DNA of 64,000 nucleotides from JAPOXR01 sp965214695 (GCA_965214695.1 OZ243967.1:1116001-1180000); one strand, 5' to 3'. Positions 17,054 through 25,840 are shown, counted from the first letter of the stretch. Notes: a model not told the origin generated them from the letters alone. A program made the numbers and translations.

Positions 17054-17569
17054 TCAACTGAACAGGATCGTCAATGGCGCCGGCAGGAGAGCCATGGCGA
17101 GGCCGGTCAACGCCAGCGCGATGGCTACAAAAGAACCGGCCGACTCGCCGGGTTGGAAGGCTCGGGTGGAGCCGATGCCGTGCGAGGTCAATCCCTGGGC
17201 AAAACCGGTCGCCCGAGGGTCTCGCAAGCCGAAGGCACCGAGGAGTGGGTTTGCGAAGACCGCCCCCAGGATTCCGGTCAGGATGACCAACCCCGCAGTC
17301 AGAGATGGCAGGCCGCCGATCTGTTCGGCGATTCCCATGGCGATCGGCCCGGTCGCAGATTTCGGCGCTAGCGAGGCCAGGGTTTCCGAGGAGCCGCCCA
17401 ACGCGTGGGCGATGGCAGGCGCCGAGATGATGGCGGTCAACTTACCCGCAGCGAGGGCGGTCGCGATCGGCAACAGCGCCTCCCGGATCGCCTTGCGGTT
17501 GTTATGGAGCGGGACAGCCAACGCAACGACAGCCGGTCCGGGCACGAAATGCACGAACGCGTGGATCAT
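17054..17569 (-). pseudogene. lrgB: LrgB/CidB-family membrane protein, 5'-truncated
   Basis: LrgB proteins act with LrgA in holin-like export or murein-hydrolase control. About 171 residues from ATG 17569 match the C-terminal two-thirds well: PGPAVVALAVPLHNNRKAIR, SLAPKSATGPIAMGIAEQIG, PSLTAGLVILTGILGAVF and TSHGIGSTRAFQPGESAGSF. Normal LrgB is about 230-240 residues and begins with two or three more helices ahead of the GPATVALAVPL motif. Those are missing, and the sequence upstream in the same frame is low-quality and unrelated. No lrgA is adjacent. It is most likely a remnant cut when the TRAP operon or flanking DNA was inserted. Confidence 0.75.
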
Positions 17570-17937
17570 ACCCGGATTTTGGCACGGGATGCCGATTGAA
17601 GAACACGCAATTGACCCGGAGGCGGGGCCGGAGCATCCCGGTTCGGCGGGCCGTGGTGATCGGAGGCGACTCGGCAATCCTGCCGGCGATTGGCGGCGCC
17701 GATCGCCTGTGACCTGGCATGTGCCATCGAGGCGATCGGGCATGGCCGCCAGGCCCACCCGCCCTGAACCACTGTGCCAGAAACCGGGAGGCAGGATCTC
17801 CCCGGATGATCTTGCCGAAAATGGCAACGATGTGCTTGTAGTTCGGTCGGATATATTCGAGGAGTCATGACGGCATGCAGGTCGGAATATTGCCTTGCCT
17901 GCCGACACCGAATGTCACGATCTAACTGGAGAAACCC
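17570..17937. other. Intergenic region upstream of the TRAP operon
   Basis: The 368 bases lie between the truncated lrgB and dctP. They hold no recognisable gene and presumably contain the TRAP promoter. A ribosome site (CTGGAGAAACCC) precedes dctP. The missing lrgB 5' end was not found here in any frame. Confidence 0.4.
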
Positions 17938-18948
17938 ATGACACCGTACTACATGAAACTTGCAATTGCCGGCGGCCTGTCGCTGGTCATGGCTGGCGAA
18001 GCGGCAGCAACCGAGTGGAACGTGTCCCTGTGGGGCACTCGCCGTGCGTTTACCGAGCATGTCGAAAAGCTGGCCGAGCTTGTCAGCGAGAAGACCGGCG
18101 GTGAATTCACGCTCAACCTGTCCTATGGTGGCCTGTCCAAGAACCGCGAGAATTTGGACGGCATTTCGATCGGCGCCTTCGAGATGGCCCAGTTCTGTGC
18201 CGGCTACCATTACGACAAGAACCCGTCGATCACCGTTCTGGAGTTGCCATTCCTCGGCGTATCCTCCCTTGAGCAGGAAGTGGAAGTCTCGCGGGCGGTC
18301 TACCAGCATCCCGCTGCCATTGACGATCTGGCAAGATGGAACGCCACGCTGCTGATGCCCTCGCCGCTGCCGCAATACAATATCGCCGGTGTTGGCGATG
18401 GGCCGAGAACGCTGGCGGAGTTTGAAGGGTTGGCTGTCCGGGCAACCGGGGGAATCGGCAAGGCGATGAAGGCGATTGGCGCGGTACCGACATCCATGTC
18501 GGCAACCGAGGTCCGCCAGGCACTCGACAGTGGCGTGGTGACGGCGGTCGCGTTCGCTCCCCACGCCCACATGTCGTTCGGAACGGTTGAAAGCGCCAAA
18601 TGGTGGACCACCAATCTCAACCCCGGAACGGTCAATTGTCCCGTCGTCGTCAACACCGACGCCCTGGACTTGTTGAGCGATACCGAACGCGAGGCTCTTC
18701 TTGGCTCCGTCGACGAGGCGCTGGCCCACTACATTTCCAACTACAACAACAAGACGATGGCAAAATGGGGCCCGACGCTCGACGAAAAAGGTATCGAGCG
18801 GATTACCTATACCGATGGCGAAATCACCGCCTTCCGCGATGCGGTTGCCGCCCCGGCTGCACAGGCCTGGATCGAGGAGAATACGGCTCGCGGGCTGCCG
18901 GCGCAGGAGCTTCATGATCTCGTGACCGGCATCATTGCCGGAAACTGA
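17938..18948 (+). CDS. dctP: TRAP transporter substrate-binding protein (DctP-like)
   Basis: Periplasmic receptor of a TRAP importer, which uses a sodium or proton gradient to import organic acids. The 336-residue protein starts with a signal peptide (YYMKLAIAGGLSLVMAGEAAA-TEW). It shows DctP features: FTEHVEKLAELVSEKTGGEF near residue 36, IGAFEMAQFCAGYHYDKNPS near 80, and the carboxylate-gripping arginine region EFEGLAVRATGGIGKAMKAIGAVPTSMSATEVRQAL at about 161-196. It is first of three genes dctP-dctQ-dctM, with a hairpin separating it from dctQ. The ligand is unknown. Confidence 0.92.
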   Translation: MTPYYMKLAIAGGLSLVMAGEAAATEWNVSLWGTRRAFTEHVEKLAELVSEKTGGEFTLNLSYGGLSKNRENLDGISIGAFEMAQFCAGYHYDKNPSITVLELPFLGVSSLEQEVEVSRAVYQHPAAIDDLARWNATLLMPSPLPQYNIAGVGDGPRTLAEFEGLAVRATGGIGKAMKAIGAVPTSMSATEVRQALDSGVVTAVAFAPHAHMSFGTVESAKWWTTNLNPGTVNCPVVVNTDALDLLSDTEREALLGSVDEALAHYISNYNNKTMAKWGPTLDEKGIERITYTDGEITAFRDAVAAPAAQAWIEENTARGLPAQELHDLVTGIIAGN

Positions 18949-18964
18949 TCCGGCCAGGGATTGA

Positions 18965-18990
18965 TCCGCCGGCCACAACCGGCCGGCGGA
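18965..18990 (+). other. Hairpin between dctP and dctQ
   Basis: TCCGCCGGCC (18965-18974) pairs perfectly with GGCCGGCGGA (18981-18990) across a six-base loop. It begins 16 nt after the dctP stop and 22 nt before the dctQ start, and there is no T-run. Its position matches the hairpins after the other binding-protein genes in the window. Confidence 0.65.
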
Positions 18991-19011
18991 GCCTTGCCGG
19001 GATGCAGATTG

Positions 19012-19662
19012 ATGGCGGGCTCATCATCGGTTCTCGCGGACGACACCCTGCTCAGCAGGGTCGACCGCCGCCTGTTCCAGGCTGAATCCTTCCTGGCCCT
19101 CATCGGCGGGTTGGCGGTGTTTTCGTTGATGCTGCTTGCCGTCACAAGTGTCGGCGGGCGCAATTTCTTCAACCACCCGATTCCGGGATATGTCGACTGG
19201 ATCGAGCAGGCGATGCCGCTCATCGCCTTCATCGGCATTTCATATTGCCAGCGGCTTGGCGGCCACATCCGGATGGACATCCTGGTGGGAATGTTGCGCG
19301 GCCGCCCCCTCTGGATTGCCGAATTCGTCGGCGCCCTGTTGCTCCTGCTTCTCATGTTGATGATGATCTGGGGGAGTTGGGCCCATTTCGAGCGGTCATT
19401 CGACTGGTCGGCGCCATACTGGAGTCGTGACTCCAGCCTCGATATCCGCCTGCCGCTGTGGCCGGCCAAGCTTCTCGTTCCGGTGGCATTCTCCGTGCTG
19501 GCCCTGCGCATGGCGATCCAGATCTGGGCCTATGGTAGGGCGATTCTCTCGGGGACGACCCGGCCCGTGGCCATTCCGCTCATCGAGGATGCCTCGACGG
19601 TCGCCGCCCATGAGGCCAGCGTCGTCTCGGGGCTCGAGAGCGACAGCCGGCGCATCGGCTGA
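19012..19662 (+). CDS. dctQ: TRAP transporter small permease (DctQ-like)
   Basis: Four-helix small membrane subunit of the TRAP importer. ATG 19012 (MAGSSSVLADDTLLSRVDRR) is preferred; an upstream in-frame ATG would add 17 residues that cross the hairpin. The 216-residue protein has hydrophobic helices at about residues 30-50, 65-85, 105-125 and 150-175. It carries the DctQ motif GISYCQRLGGHIRMDIL (ligand-independent family signature around residue 78). The 9-nt spacing to dctM supports one operon. Confidence 0.88.
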   Translation: MAGSSSVLADDTLLSRVDRRLFQAESFLALIGGLAVFSLMLLAVTSVGGRNFFNHPIPGYVDWIEQAMPLIAFIGISYCQRLGGHIRMDILVGMLRGRPLWIAEFVGALLLLLLMLMMIWGSWAHFERSFDWSAPYWSRDSSLDIRLPLWPAKLLVPVAFSVLALRMAIQIWAYGRAILSGTTRPVAIPLIEDASTVAAHEASVVSGLESDSRRIG

Positions 19663-19670
19663 CTGTACCG

Positions 19671-21080
19671 ATGACGTCCACCGACATCGGCCTCGTTGTC
19701 ACCGGATTCCTGCTGGTGCTGGTGGTCCTCGGCGTCCGGGTGGCCTTCGCCGCAGCGATTGCCGGCATGATTGGCCTGATCTGGATTTTCTGGGACAAGC
19801 GGGCCTATGATCCCGAACAGTTTTTCTGGGCACTCACGGTCGCCGTGAAGACGGCAGGCCAGGTTCCCCATTCCAAGATTTCCTCCCAAGTCCTGTCGCT
19901 CATTCCGACCTTCATACTGATCGGCTACCTCGCCTATTACGCCGGACTGACCAAGGCCCTGTTCGAGGCGGCCAAGAGATGGGTCGGGTGGGTTCCCGGC
20001 GGCCTGGCCGTGTCGACCGTGTTCGCCACTGCCGGATTTGCCGCAGTCTCGGGTGCGTCGGTGGCGACATCGGCGGTGTTTGCCCGGATCGCCATACCCG
20101 AAATGACCGCCATCGGCTATGACAAGCGTTTTGCCGCCGGGGTGGTTGCCGCCGCCGGGACTCTGGCATCGCTGATCCCGCCATCGGCCATCCTCGTGAT
20201 CTATGCCATCATCGTGGAACAGGATGTCGGCGCGCTGTTGCTGGCCGGCTTCCTGCCCGGGGCATTTTCCGCACTCGTCTACGGCATCCTCATCATCGGT
20301 ATGGCCATTGTCATCAGGAATTTCGGACCTCCGGTCGGCGGGTTTTCCTGGGCCGAGAGGCTCAGGTCGTTGCCACCGGTCTTCCCGATCTTCTTCGTGG
20401 TCGCGGTCATCATCCTGTTCATCTACAATCCGTTCGGCGGCGATGCCTGGGGCACGCCGACGGAAGGCGGAGCACTCGGCGCCTTCGTGGTGTTCGTGAT
20501 GGCCGTCTGGCGCGGCATGCGATGGCCGCAACTCAAGAGCGCCCTCATGGAGACCGCCAAGCTCACGGTGATGATTTTCACCATCATCTGGGGGGTGCTG
20601 GTCTTCGTGCGATTTCTCGGATTTGCCGACCTTCCCGGCACCTTTTCGGCATGGATCACGTCGCTGGAGCAGAGCCCCTTCCTGACCTTGATCCTGATCC
20701 TGCTGGCCTATGCCATTCTCGGCATGTTCATGGACGCGATCGGCATGCTCATCCTGACACTGCCGGTGGTGTTTCCGGCGATTATCGCCCTCAATGGCGG
20801 CGAGGCGGTCACCGCCGCCGAGAGCGCGTTCGGGATGAACGCCGTCGGATGCGGCATCTGGTTCGGCATCATCGTGGTGAAAATGGCCGAACTCTGCCTG
20901 ATCACGCCGCCGATCGGCCTCAACTGTTTCGTGGTGGCCGGGGTACGACCGGAACTGTCGGTGCAGGATGTCTTCAAGGGAGTCGCGCCCTTCTTCATCG
21001 CCGACGCATTGACCATCGCCGGCCTTGTCCTCTTTCCCGGAATCGTTCTCTTTCTGCCCGGCCTACTGCTCGGCGGCTAA
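19671..21080 (+). CDS. dctM: TRAP transporter large permease (DctM-like)
   Basis: Large twelve-helix membrane subunit that forms the transport path. The 469-residue protein has the DctM features STVFATAGFAAVSGASVATSAVF near residue 115, and AAGTLASLIPPSAILVIYAII near 160. It also has AILGMFMDAIGMLILTLPVVFP near 350 and ELCLITPPIGLNCFVVAGV near 405. Length is slightly above the usual 425-430 because of an extended loop near residues 235-265. It ends the operon; the following 770 bases lack an evident gene. Confidence 0.93.
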   Translation: MTSTDIGLVVTGFLLVLVVLGVRVAFAAAIAGMIGLIWIFWDKRAYDPEQFFWALTVAVKTAGQVPHSKISSQVLSLIPTFILIGYLAYYAGLTKALFEAAKRWVGWVPGGLAVSTVFATAGFAAVSGASVATSAVFARIAIPEMTAIGYDKRFAAGVVAAAGTLASLIPPSAILVIYAIIVEQDVGALLLAGFLPGAFSALVYGILIIGMAIVIRNFGPPVGGFSWAERLRSLPPVFPIFFVVAVIILFIYNPFGGDAWGTPTEGGALGAFVVFVMAVWRGMRWPQLKSALMETAKLTVMIFTIIWGVLVFVRFLGFADLPGTFSAWITSLEQSPFLTLILILLAYAILGMFMDAIGMLILTLPVVFPAIIALNGGEAVTAAESAFGMNAVGCGIWFGIIVVKMAELCLITPPIGLNCFVVAGVRPELSVQDVFKGVAPFFIADALTIAGLVLFPGIVLFLPGLLLGG

Positions 21081-21543
21081 GCGGAAATCGCAGCCAATGG
21101 GGCTGACGCGGCCATCCTCCGGATGGTGCACGCATGGAAGAAGGCACCGTGGTGGCACCAGGACCACAGCGACCACCCCGCGCGCTCGGCAGCCTGACAC
21201 CGAAGTCGCCCCATACTGGCACGTGGTGGGAGTTCGGATGGAGGACATGCTGGAGGTGTGCAGCCAAGACTACGGCGAGGGCACCCTGCTCGTCTGCCAA
21301 GGCGGGACGAAGGAGCACTGATCTGCCGCTCCTCGGGATTGGACACGAATCCGACGCCGCCCGAATGCGCATCGGCATGCGCTCCTCCTCAATCAACGCG
21401 GCTTTTCAGGAAAAGCTGTCCAATAGCGCCGTTCTCTCCGTCAATTGCAGTCCACCTCCGGACCCGATGCCTCGGCCCCCTCGCTGCAAGAAACGGGGCA
21501 GAATTGTCAGGCGTCCAACATGCCTCCGGCACCCGGGCCGGAT
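21081..21543. other. Gene-poor region after the TRAP operon
   Basis: Several overlapping open frames exist on both strands, but none shows a recognised family, consistent ribosome site or membrane pattern. Together with the integrase remnant that follows, it looks like a decayed mobile-element footprint. Confidence 0.35.
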
Positions 21544-21680
21544 TCATGGCCCGAAGGGTAACCCGAGATGCGCCTCGATCGTCACCCCGGCCCCCTCAGC
21601 TGCAGCCTCGACTTCCCGGTCGCAGGCATGGGCATAACGAAGCGTCATGGATGATGGGCAGCGGGACAACCTGGCTGCTA
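21544..21680 (-). pseudogene. C-terminal remnant of a tyrosine recombinase (integrase)
   Basis: On the minus strand the frame reads PSSMTLRYAHACDREVEAA and then AEGAGVTIEAHLG before a stop at 21544. This matches the typical integrase C-terminus, H-S-S-x-x-M-T-x-R-Y-A-H followed by the (D/E)-x-E-A-A-A-E-R helix, in which the Y of RYAH would be the catalytic tyrosine. Upstream in the same frame the similarity fades at once, and no full catalytic domain is present. The call rests on about 40 residues, so it is moderate. Confidence 0.42.
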
Positions 21681-21853
21681 TAGCTGCGGATAGTGACCCA
21701 GGGCCCGCCCCAATTCGACAGCTCCTGTCGGTAATGCCTGCCCGGTTCGACATGACGGGAAGTAAACATGGCGAGTCACCCCGGGGCCACGCGCTTTGGC
21801 CCGGCCGCCAAAAGATTCAGACTCGCTCTTGGGGTCAGGCATGGATGTTCGGG

Positions 21854-22018
21854 TCATTGAGCTTCCTTCTGTCTCGTTTTCCCGGTGAAACCTTCGAACA
21901 AGCCTTCGAGTCGCGCCATGCGTTCACGAAGATCGGCCATGTCCCTATGCAAGTTCCACAAAAAGACAAGGATCGCGGCGATCCCTCCCAGGGTGATCCA
22001 GTCAGATGTGACGCTCAA
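21854..22018 (-). CDS. Small membrane protein with one helix and a coiled-coil tail (54 residues)
   Basis: A minus-strand frame of 54 codons starts with TTG at 22016-22018, eight bases after AGAGAGG. The product begins MSVTSDWITLGGIAAILVFL, giving one transmembrane helix at about residues 7-21. It continues into WNLHRDMADLRERMARLEGL, an amphipathic heptad-like helix, then a short basic tail FTGKTRQKEAQ. The layout (short outer end, helix, coiled coil) resembles small holin-associated or accessory membrane proteins common in alphaproteobacteria, but no function can be assigned. A possible upstream partner ORF ends 15 nt before it. Confidence 0.7.
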   Translation of the reverse strand: MSVTSDWITLGGIAAILVFLWNLHRDMADLRERMARLEGLFEGFTGKTRQKEAQ

Positions 22019-22033
22019 GTCGTTTTCCTCTCT

Positions 22034-22273
22034 TCATGCTCTGAATTTGGGATTTTCGGCCTGATCTTGCAAACCTGGAGCAAATGCCCGTGCCCGTTTG
22101 GCAGGATTCGACGACTGATCCATGACCAACTCTGCGGCCTTGCCCGTGATTCGTTCTTGGACGAATTGATGTGCCCGGCTCCGCAATTTTCTTGACCTGT
22201 TACCTGACTCGTCGATGCAAAGGGTTCCGTTTGGACCGCCAGATCGGATCTGACCCTGCCCTTCGCTTGCCAA
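22034..22273 (-). CDS. Short ORF of uncertain reality upstream of the small membrane protein
   Basis: The minus-strand frame ends 15 nt before the small membrane protein gene. Its last 45 residues (HQFVQERITGKAAELVMDQS, then NPAKRARAFAPG) look protein-like, while the N-terminal part does not. It could be the 3' remnant of a cytoplasmic partner gene in the same transcription unit. No family was recognised. Confidence 0.25.
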   Translation of the reverse strand: MASEGQGQIRSGGPNGTLCIDESGNRSRKLRSRAHQFVQERITGKAAELVMDQSSNPAKRARAFAPGLQDQAENPKFRA

Positions 22274-22365
22274 GCCGCGAATACGGTGATGGCGAGATGA
22301 ATTGAACCATCACCGGCCATGGGCCCCCTGCCCGTTCCCGATTTCCTCTCTGGTTCCCGCAGGAT

Positions 22366-23367
22366 TCAGTTCCGGCGAGACGTCAACCGGACCGGCTGTG
22401 CAAGTCGCACCGACTCCCTGGCCGCATCGGCAATTTGCTGCGCCGCCAGGCCGTCTTCCAGGGATGGCAGACCGGAAGCGTCGCCGGACCGGACCGCGTT
22501 GAGGAACGCATGCAATTCCCGGGCATAGGTCGGAGCGAACCGTTCCTGCCATGTCGGCATGAGCCCGTCCCGCGACTGGCCCTCACCCCTGCTTGCCAGG
22601 ACGCGGCCCACGGGTTCCTGGATCGACTGCAGCATGCCCAGCGATCCGTTCACCTCGATCCGCTCGTCCTGCCCATATGCCGCCCGCCAGCTGAAATCGA
22701 ACTGGCACAATGCGCCGCTGGGCATTCGCATGGTGATCATCGCGGTGTCGACCTCACCGATATCGGCGAATGACGGGTTCACGAGTGCCGATCCCATGGC
22801 AAAGAGCTCGACCGGATGCTCGCCGGTGATCCACCGCGCCAGATCGTAGAAATGTGCCCCTTTCTCGCCAAACAGCCCGCCGGATGTGCGGGTAAAATCC
22901 ACGCTGGGCGGCGAGGCGGTACGGGATGTTACCAGCACCGCCTCCACGCGGCCGATCTTGCCCGCCGCGACGGCCGTCCTGATGCCAGCATAACCAGCGT
23001 CGTACCGGCGATTGAAGGCGGTGGCGGCAACCAGGCCGGCCCGGCGGGCCGAGACGACAATCCGTCGGGCGGTTTCCTGGTCGGATGCCAACGGTTTTTC
23101 GCACAGGAACGGGACACCTGCGGCGACGCAGGCGGTCGCCACCTCGCCATGCGAGGCGGTCGAGGAGGCGATGATCACGCAATCCGGATTGCAGGCCAGG
23201 GCCTCCTCGACGGAATGGACGGATGACACGCCGTATTGGCTGGCAAGGGACCCGGCAGCATCGACATCCCGGTCGCAGATGACGGCAAGCCCGGCATCCG
23301 GATCGACGGCAACGTTGCGCGCGTGAATTCGACCGATCACCCCGGCGCCGATTATCGCGACATGCAT
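22366..23367 (-). CDS. Gfo/Idh/MocA-family NAD(P)-dependent oxidoreductase
   Basis: Sugar or polyol dehydrogenase with an N-terminal Rossmann domain and a C-terminal alpha/beta domain. ATG 23367 is chosen because GGAGGACGAG precedes it and it starts MHVAIIGAGVIGRIHARNVA, the nucleotide-binding motif. EKPLAS at about residue 90 is the conserved EKP loop, and GGLFGEKGAHFYDLARWITG at about 165-185 carries the catalytic-histidine region. The 333-residue length is normal. It is the last gene of the minus-strand catabolic set that begins at 28445. The substrate is unknown; inositol-like or sugar substrates are typical for the family. Confidence 0.92.
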   Translation of the reverse strand: MHVAIIGAGVIGRIHARNVAVDPDAGLAVICDRDVDAAGSLASQYGVSSVHSVEEALACNPDCVIIASSTASHGEVATACVAAGVPFLCEKPLASDQETARRIVVSARRAGLVAATAFNRRYDAGYAGIRTAVAAGKIGRVEAVLVTSRTASPPSVDFTRTSGGLFGEKGAHFYDLARWITGEHPVELFAMGSALVNPSFADIGEVDTAMITMRMPSGALCQFDFSWRAAYGQDERIEVNGSLGMLQSIQEPVGRVLASRGEGQSRDGLMPTWQERFAPTYARELHAFLNAVRSGDASGLPSLEDGLAAQQIADAARESVRLAQPVRLTSRRN

Positions 23368-23426
23368 GGCTCGTCCTCCATGGGCCCGCCGAACCCCGGG
23401 CGAGCCGGTTACGGGCGCCCGCCCCA

Positions 23427-24752
23427 TCAGGCAGCCTCCAGTTCGGACAAACGGTCCTGCATCGGAACCGAACCTGGCCGCAGGTCGAGATATTCGTGAA
23501 GCAGGCGGCGTGACAGCGCAGTATCGCCGGCCGCGATGGCACAGTCGATGAGGAATATGTCAAGCACGTCTCGCTGCGCCTTGCTGCCGCCCATATGCGG
23601 AAACGCGAAGCGCGCCGCCAGCAGCCGGTCGGCCGCCCCGGCGGCATCACCGGCCAGTCTTGCGTCCAGAGCCCCGGCCAGTGGCACGGCGATGCGGCCG
23701 GATGCCTCGGCGTCGAAGGTTCGTTCGTCGCCGGCATATCCTGCAATCGATGCGGAAAGACGTCGCAGCCCCTCTGCATCCTCGACCATTGCCAGCGCGA
23801 ACAGCGTATGTATGTCCTTGAAGGTCAGGACACGACCGTCAATCATGTTCCGGCCAGCCTCGGCAAGGCCCTCCCACCGATCCCCGCAATCAACGCCCGC
23901 CGCCTCCAGCCGCACCAGGAAGGAGACACAGTCGGACATTGACAGGTAATCCGGCATGTCATCCGGCGCGAGCCGCCTGTCGTAATACTCGAGCGCGTGG
24001 TCGTAACGGCCAGCCTCGTAGATGAACAGCGCCTCGTGCCATTCCAGGTGGTGCCGCATCGGGCCGCGCCCATCCCAGAAGCGGGTCGGGCGCTCCATCC
24101 AGTCCAGCCCTTCGCCCAGCCTCCCTTGCGCCTCCATCACATGTGCCACGGAATGCACCGACCAGAGATCGTCAGGTTCCAGTTCGGCGCCGCGCCGGCC
24201 CAGGATTTCGGCCCGCCCATATTCGCCGGCCTCCTCCAAGCCCATGCACGCCATGCCGTAGACGAACCCGGCTCCGGGAATCCCGTCATCCCAGGCGGCC
24301 AGCGAGCGGCCCGCCAGCAGCCGCAGGTAATCGGGACGCCCCAGCATCATCGCGGTGAAATGCTGCACCCGAATTGCCAACAGGTCATGCGGCATGATGG
24401 TCAGGATTGCGTCCCAGCCCCTTTGCGCACCCATTGCGTCGGCATCAAGCCACGCCTTCAGCGCCCCCACATGCAGCCGTTCGGCCGGCGTTGCCGCCCG
24501 GCTGAGCGCCTCGGCTCGGGCATAGGCTTCGGCGGCCGCAGGCAAATCGGCACCGGCGCGCGAAAAGAGCAGCAAATAGCCCCGCAGCACCCAGCCAGCG
24601 AGCAATTCGGGGTCGTCCTGCAAAAGCCCGTCGAGCCGATCCATGGTGTCGGCGCGAAAGGTGAAATAGCCATGCATGGCGGCGAAGAGCCTGGGTGCCG
24701 AGGCTGCCTGGCCCATGGTCCACTCCACACCACGGGAATCTCGAACACGCAT
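23427..24752 (-). CDS. TTC38-like tetratricopeptide repeat protein
   Basis: A 441-residue, all-helical protein resembling the tetratricopeptide-repeat-38 family. It has DSRGVEWTMGQAASAPRLFA near the start, DDPELLAGWVLRGYLLLFSR, then IMPHDLLAIRVQHFTAMMLG, GMACMGLEEAGEYGRAEILG and HSVAHVMEAQGRLGEGLDWM, with HHLEWHEALFIYEAGRYDHALEYYD around residue 240. ATG 24752 is preferred because it keeps the conserved N-terminal strip; TTG 24767 and ATG 24716 are alternatives. The function of the family is unknown. It sits tightly between alcohol dehydrogenase and oxidoreductase genes, so a role in the same pathway is plausible. Confidence 0.8.
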   Translation of the reverse strand: MRVRDSRGVEWTMGQAASAPRLFAAMHGYFTFRADTMDRLDGLLQDDPELLAGWVLRGYLLLFSRAGADLPAAAEAYARAEALSRAATPAERLHVGALKAWLDADAMGAQRGWDAILTIMPHDLLAIRVQHFTAMMLGRPDYLRLLAGRSLAAWDDGIPGAGFVYGMACMGLEEAGEYGRAEILGRRGAELEPDDLWSVHSVAHVMEAQGRLGEGLDWMERPTRFWDGRGPMRHHLEWHEALFIYEAGRYDHALEYYDRRLAPDDMPDYLSMSDCVSFLVRLEAAGVDCGDRWEGLAEAGRNMIDGRVLTFKDIHTLFALAMVEDAEGLRRLSASIAGYAGDERTFDAEASGRIAVPLAGALDARLAGDAAGAADRLLAARFAFPHMGGSKAQRDVLDIFLIDCAIAAGDTALSRRLLHEYLDLRPGSVPMQDRLSELEAA

Positions 24753-24770
24753 TCCTGGGTCCCGCAATTC

Positions 24771-25832
24771 CTACCTGCACATGTCGACGAGAATCTTCAT
24801 CTGGCCGGTTCCAGGTCGGGTCAGCGCGTCGAACCCCTTCTTGACCGCCTCATCCAGCGAGATCGTTCCCGTCACCACGGCTTCGACCGGAAGGCTGCCG
24901 CTGCCGATCATTGCGGTCAGGCGCTGGCCGATGGTGATGTCATTGCCCAGGCACCCGATCAGCCGAATGCCCTTTTCACACAGGCGGAACAGGTCAACCG
25001 ACTGCCTGTCCGTGTACAGCCCGACCAGCGCCAGAGCCCCCACATGGCGGAGCGCATCGACGCAGAGTTCATAGGCGGCAATCTGTGCCGCGCATTCGAT
25101 CGCCACATCCACGCCGGCCTCGGTTTTGCGGGCAATGGCATCCAGCACCTCCGCCGGCGAGCCGCCAAACAATTCGATTCCGTCGAACTTCTCCAGATGC
25201 GCCAGGCGGCTTGTGTCGGGATCGTGGACGAAAATCCTTGCAGCGCCAGCGGCACGCGCCGCAAGGGCGGTCAGGGCCCCGATGGGGCCCGCCCCGGTGA
25301 CCAGCACGGTCTGGCCGACCCGCAACCCGGCCTCGTCGATGGCGTTCACGGCCACCGCCGACGGCTCCAGCAAGGCCCCCTGCAGATCACTGACCCCATC
25401 CGGAAGCAGGACCAGGTTTTCTTCCGGAACCACGGCATGCTCACCCATCCCGCCCCAGTGCCAGGAAAGGCCGACAAGCCCGACCATCGGGCTGAACTGA
25501 CCCAGATTGCGCCGCACGTAATAGTCGCCTTTCGGCAGCAGATGCGGCAGGATGGCCACCCGATCACCGGCCGTGAATTCGGTCACGCCGGGGCCGGTCT
25601 CCTCGACGACGGCGGAAAACTCGTGGCCCAGGATCATCGGCGCCGCAGCCCCGGTGGATGGGTGCGGGTCGGTCGGAATGAAGACCGGCCCGGCAAGATA
25701 TTCGTGCAGATCGGTGCCGCAAATTCCGCAATAGGACACCCGAACCTTCACATTGTCGCCGGTTGGCGCGTCCGGCGGCGCGACCTCGTCGATGCGCAGG
25801 TCACCTCTGCCGTGGAAGCGAAGCGCCTTCAT
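24771..25832 (-). CDS. Zinc-containing alcohol dehydrogenase (butanediol/sorbitol-type), lacking the structural-zinc lobe
   Basis: Medium-chain NAD(P)-dependent dehydrogenase. The catalytic-zinc residues are visible in YCGICGTDLHEY (about residue 35-46) and GHEFSAVVEE (about 70), and the cofactor motif is VTGAGPIGALTALAA (about 170). The usual four-cysteine structural-zinc loop is replaced by LLPKGDYYVRRNLGQFSPMV and LSWHWGGMGEHAVV, a pattern known in one branch of butanediol-type dehydrogenases. The 353-residue length is normal. ATG 25832 or GTG 25835 may start it. It follows the SMP-30 gene by about 8 nt, indicating an operon. Confidence 0.9.
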   Translation of the reverse strand: MKALRFHGRGDLRIDEVAPPDAPTGDNVKVRVSYCGICGTDLHEYLAGPVFIPTDPHPSTGAAAPMILGHEFSAVVEETGPGVTEFTAGDRVAILPHLLPKGDYYVRRNLGQFSPMVGLVGLSWHWGGMGEHAVVPEENLVLLPDGVSDLQGALLEPSAVAVNAIDEAGLRVGQTVLVTGAGPIGALTALAARAAGAARIFVHDPDTSRLAHLEKFDGIELFGGSPAEVLDAIARKTEAGVDVAIECAAQIAAYELCVDALRHVGALALVGLYTDRQSVDLFRLCEKGIRLIGCLGNDITIGQRLTAMIGSGSLPVEAVVTGTISLDEAVKKGFDALTRPGTGQMKILVDMCR

Positions 25833-25840
25833 CACGGCAC

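Noticed and set aside
21134..21637. Plus-strand open frame (167 codons) after the TRAP operon
   Set aside because: It has high proline/arginine content, no ribosome site and no family; the better reading of part of this interval is a minus-strand integrase remnant.
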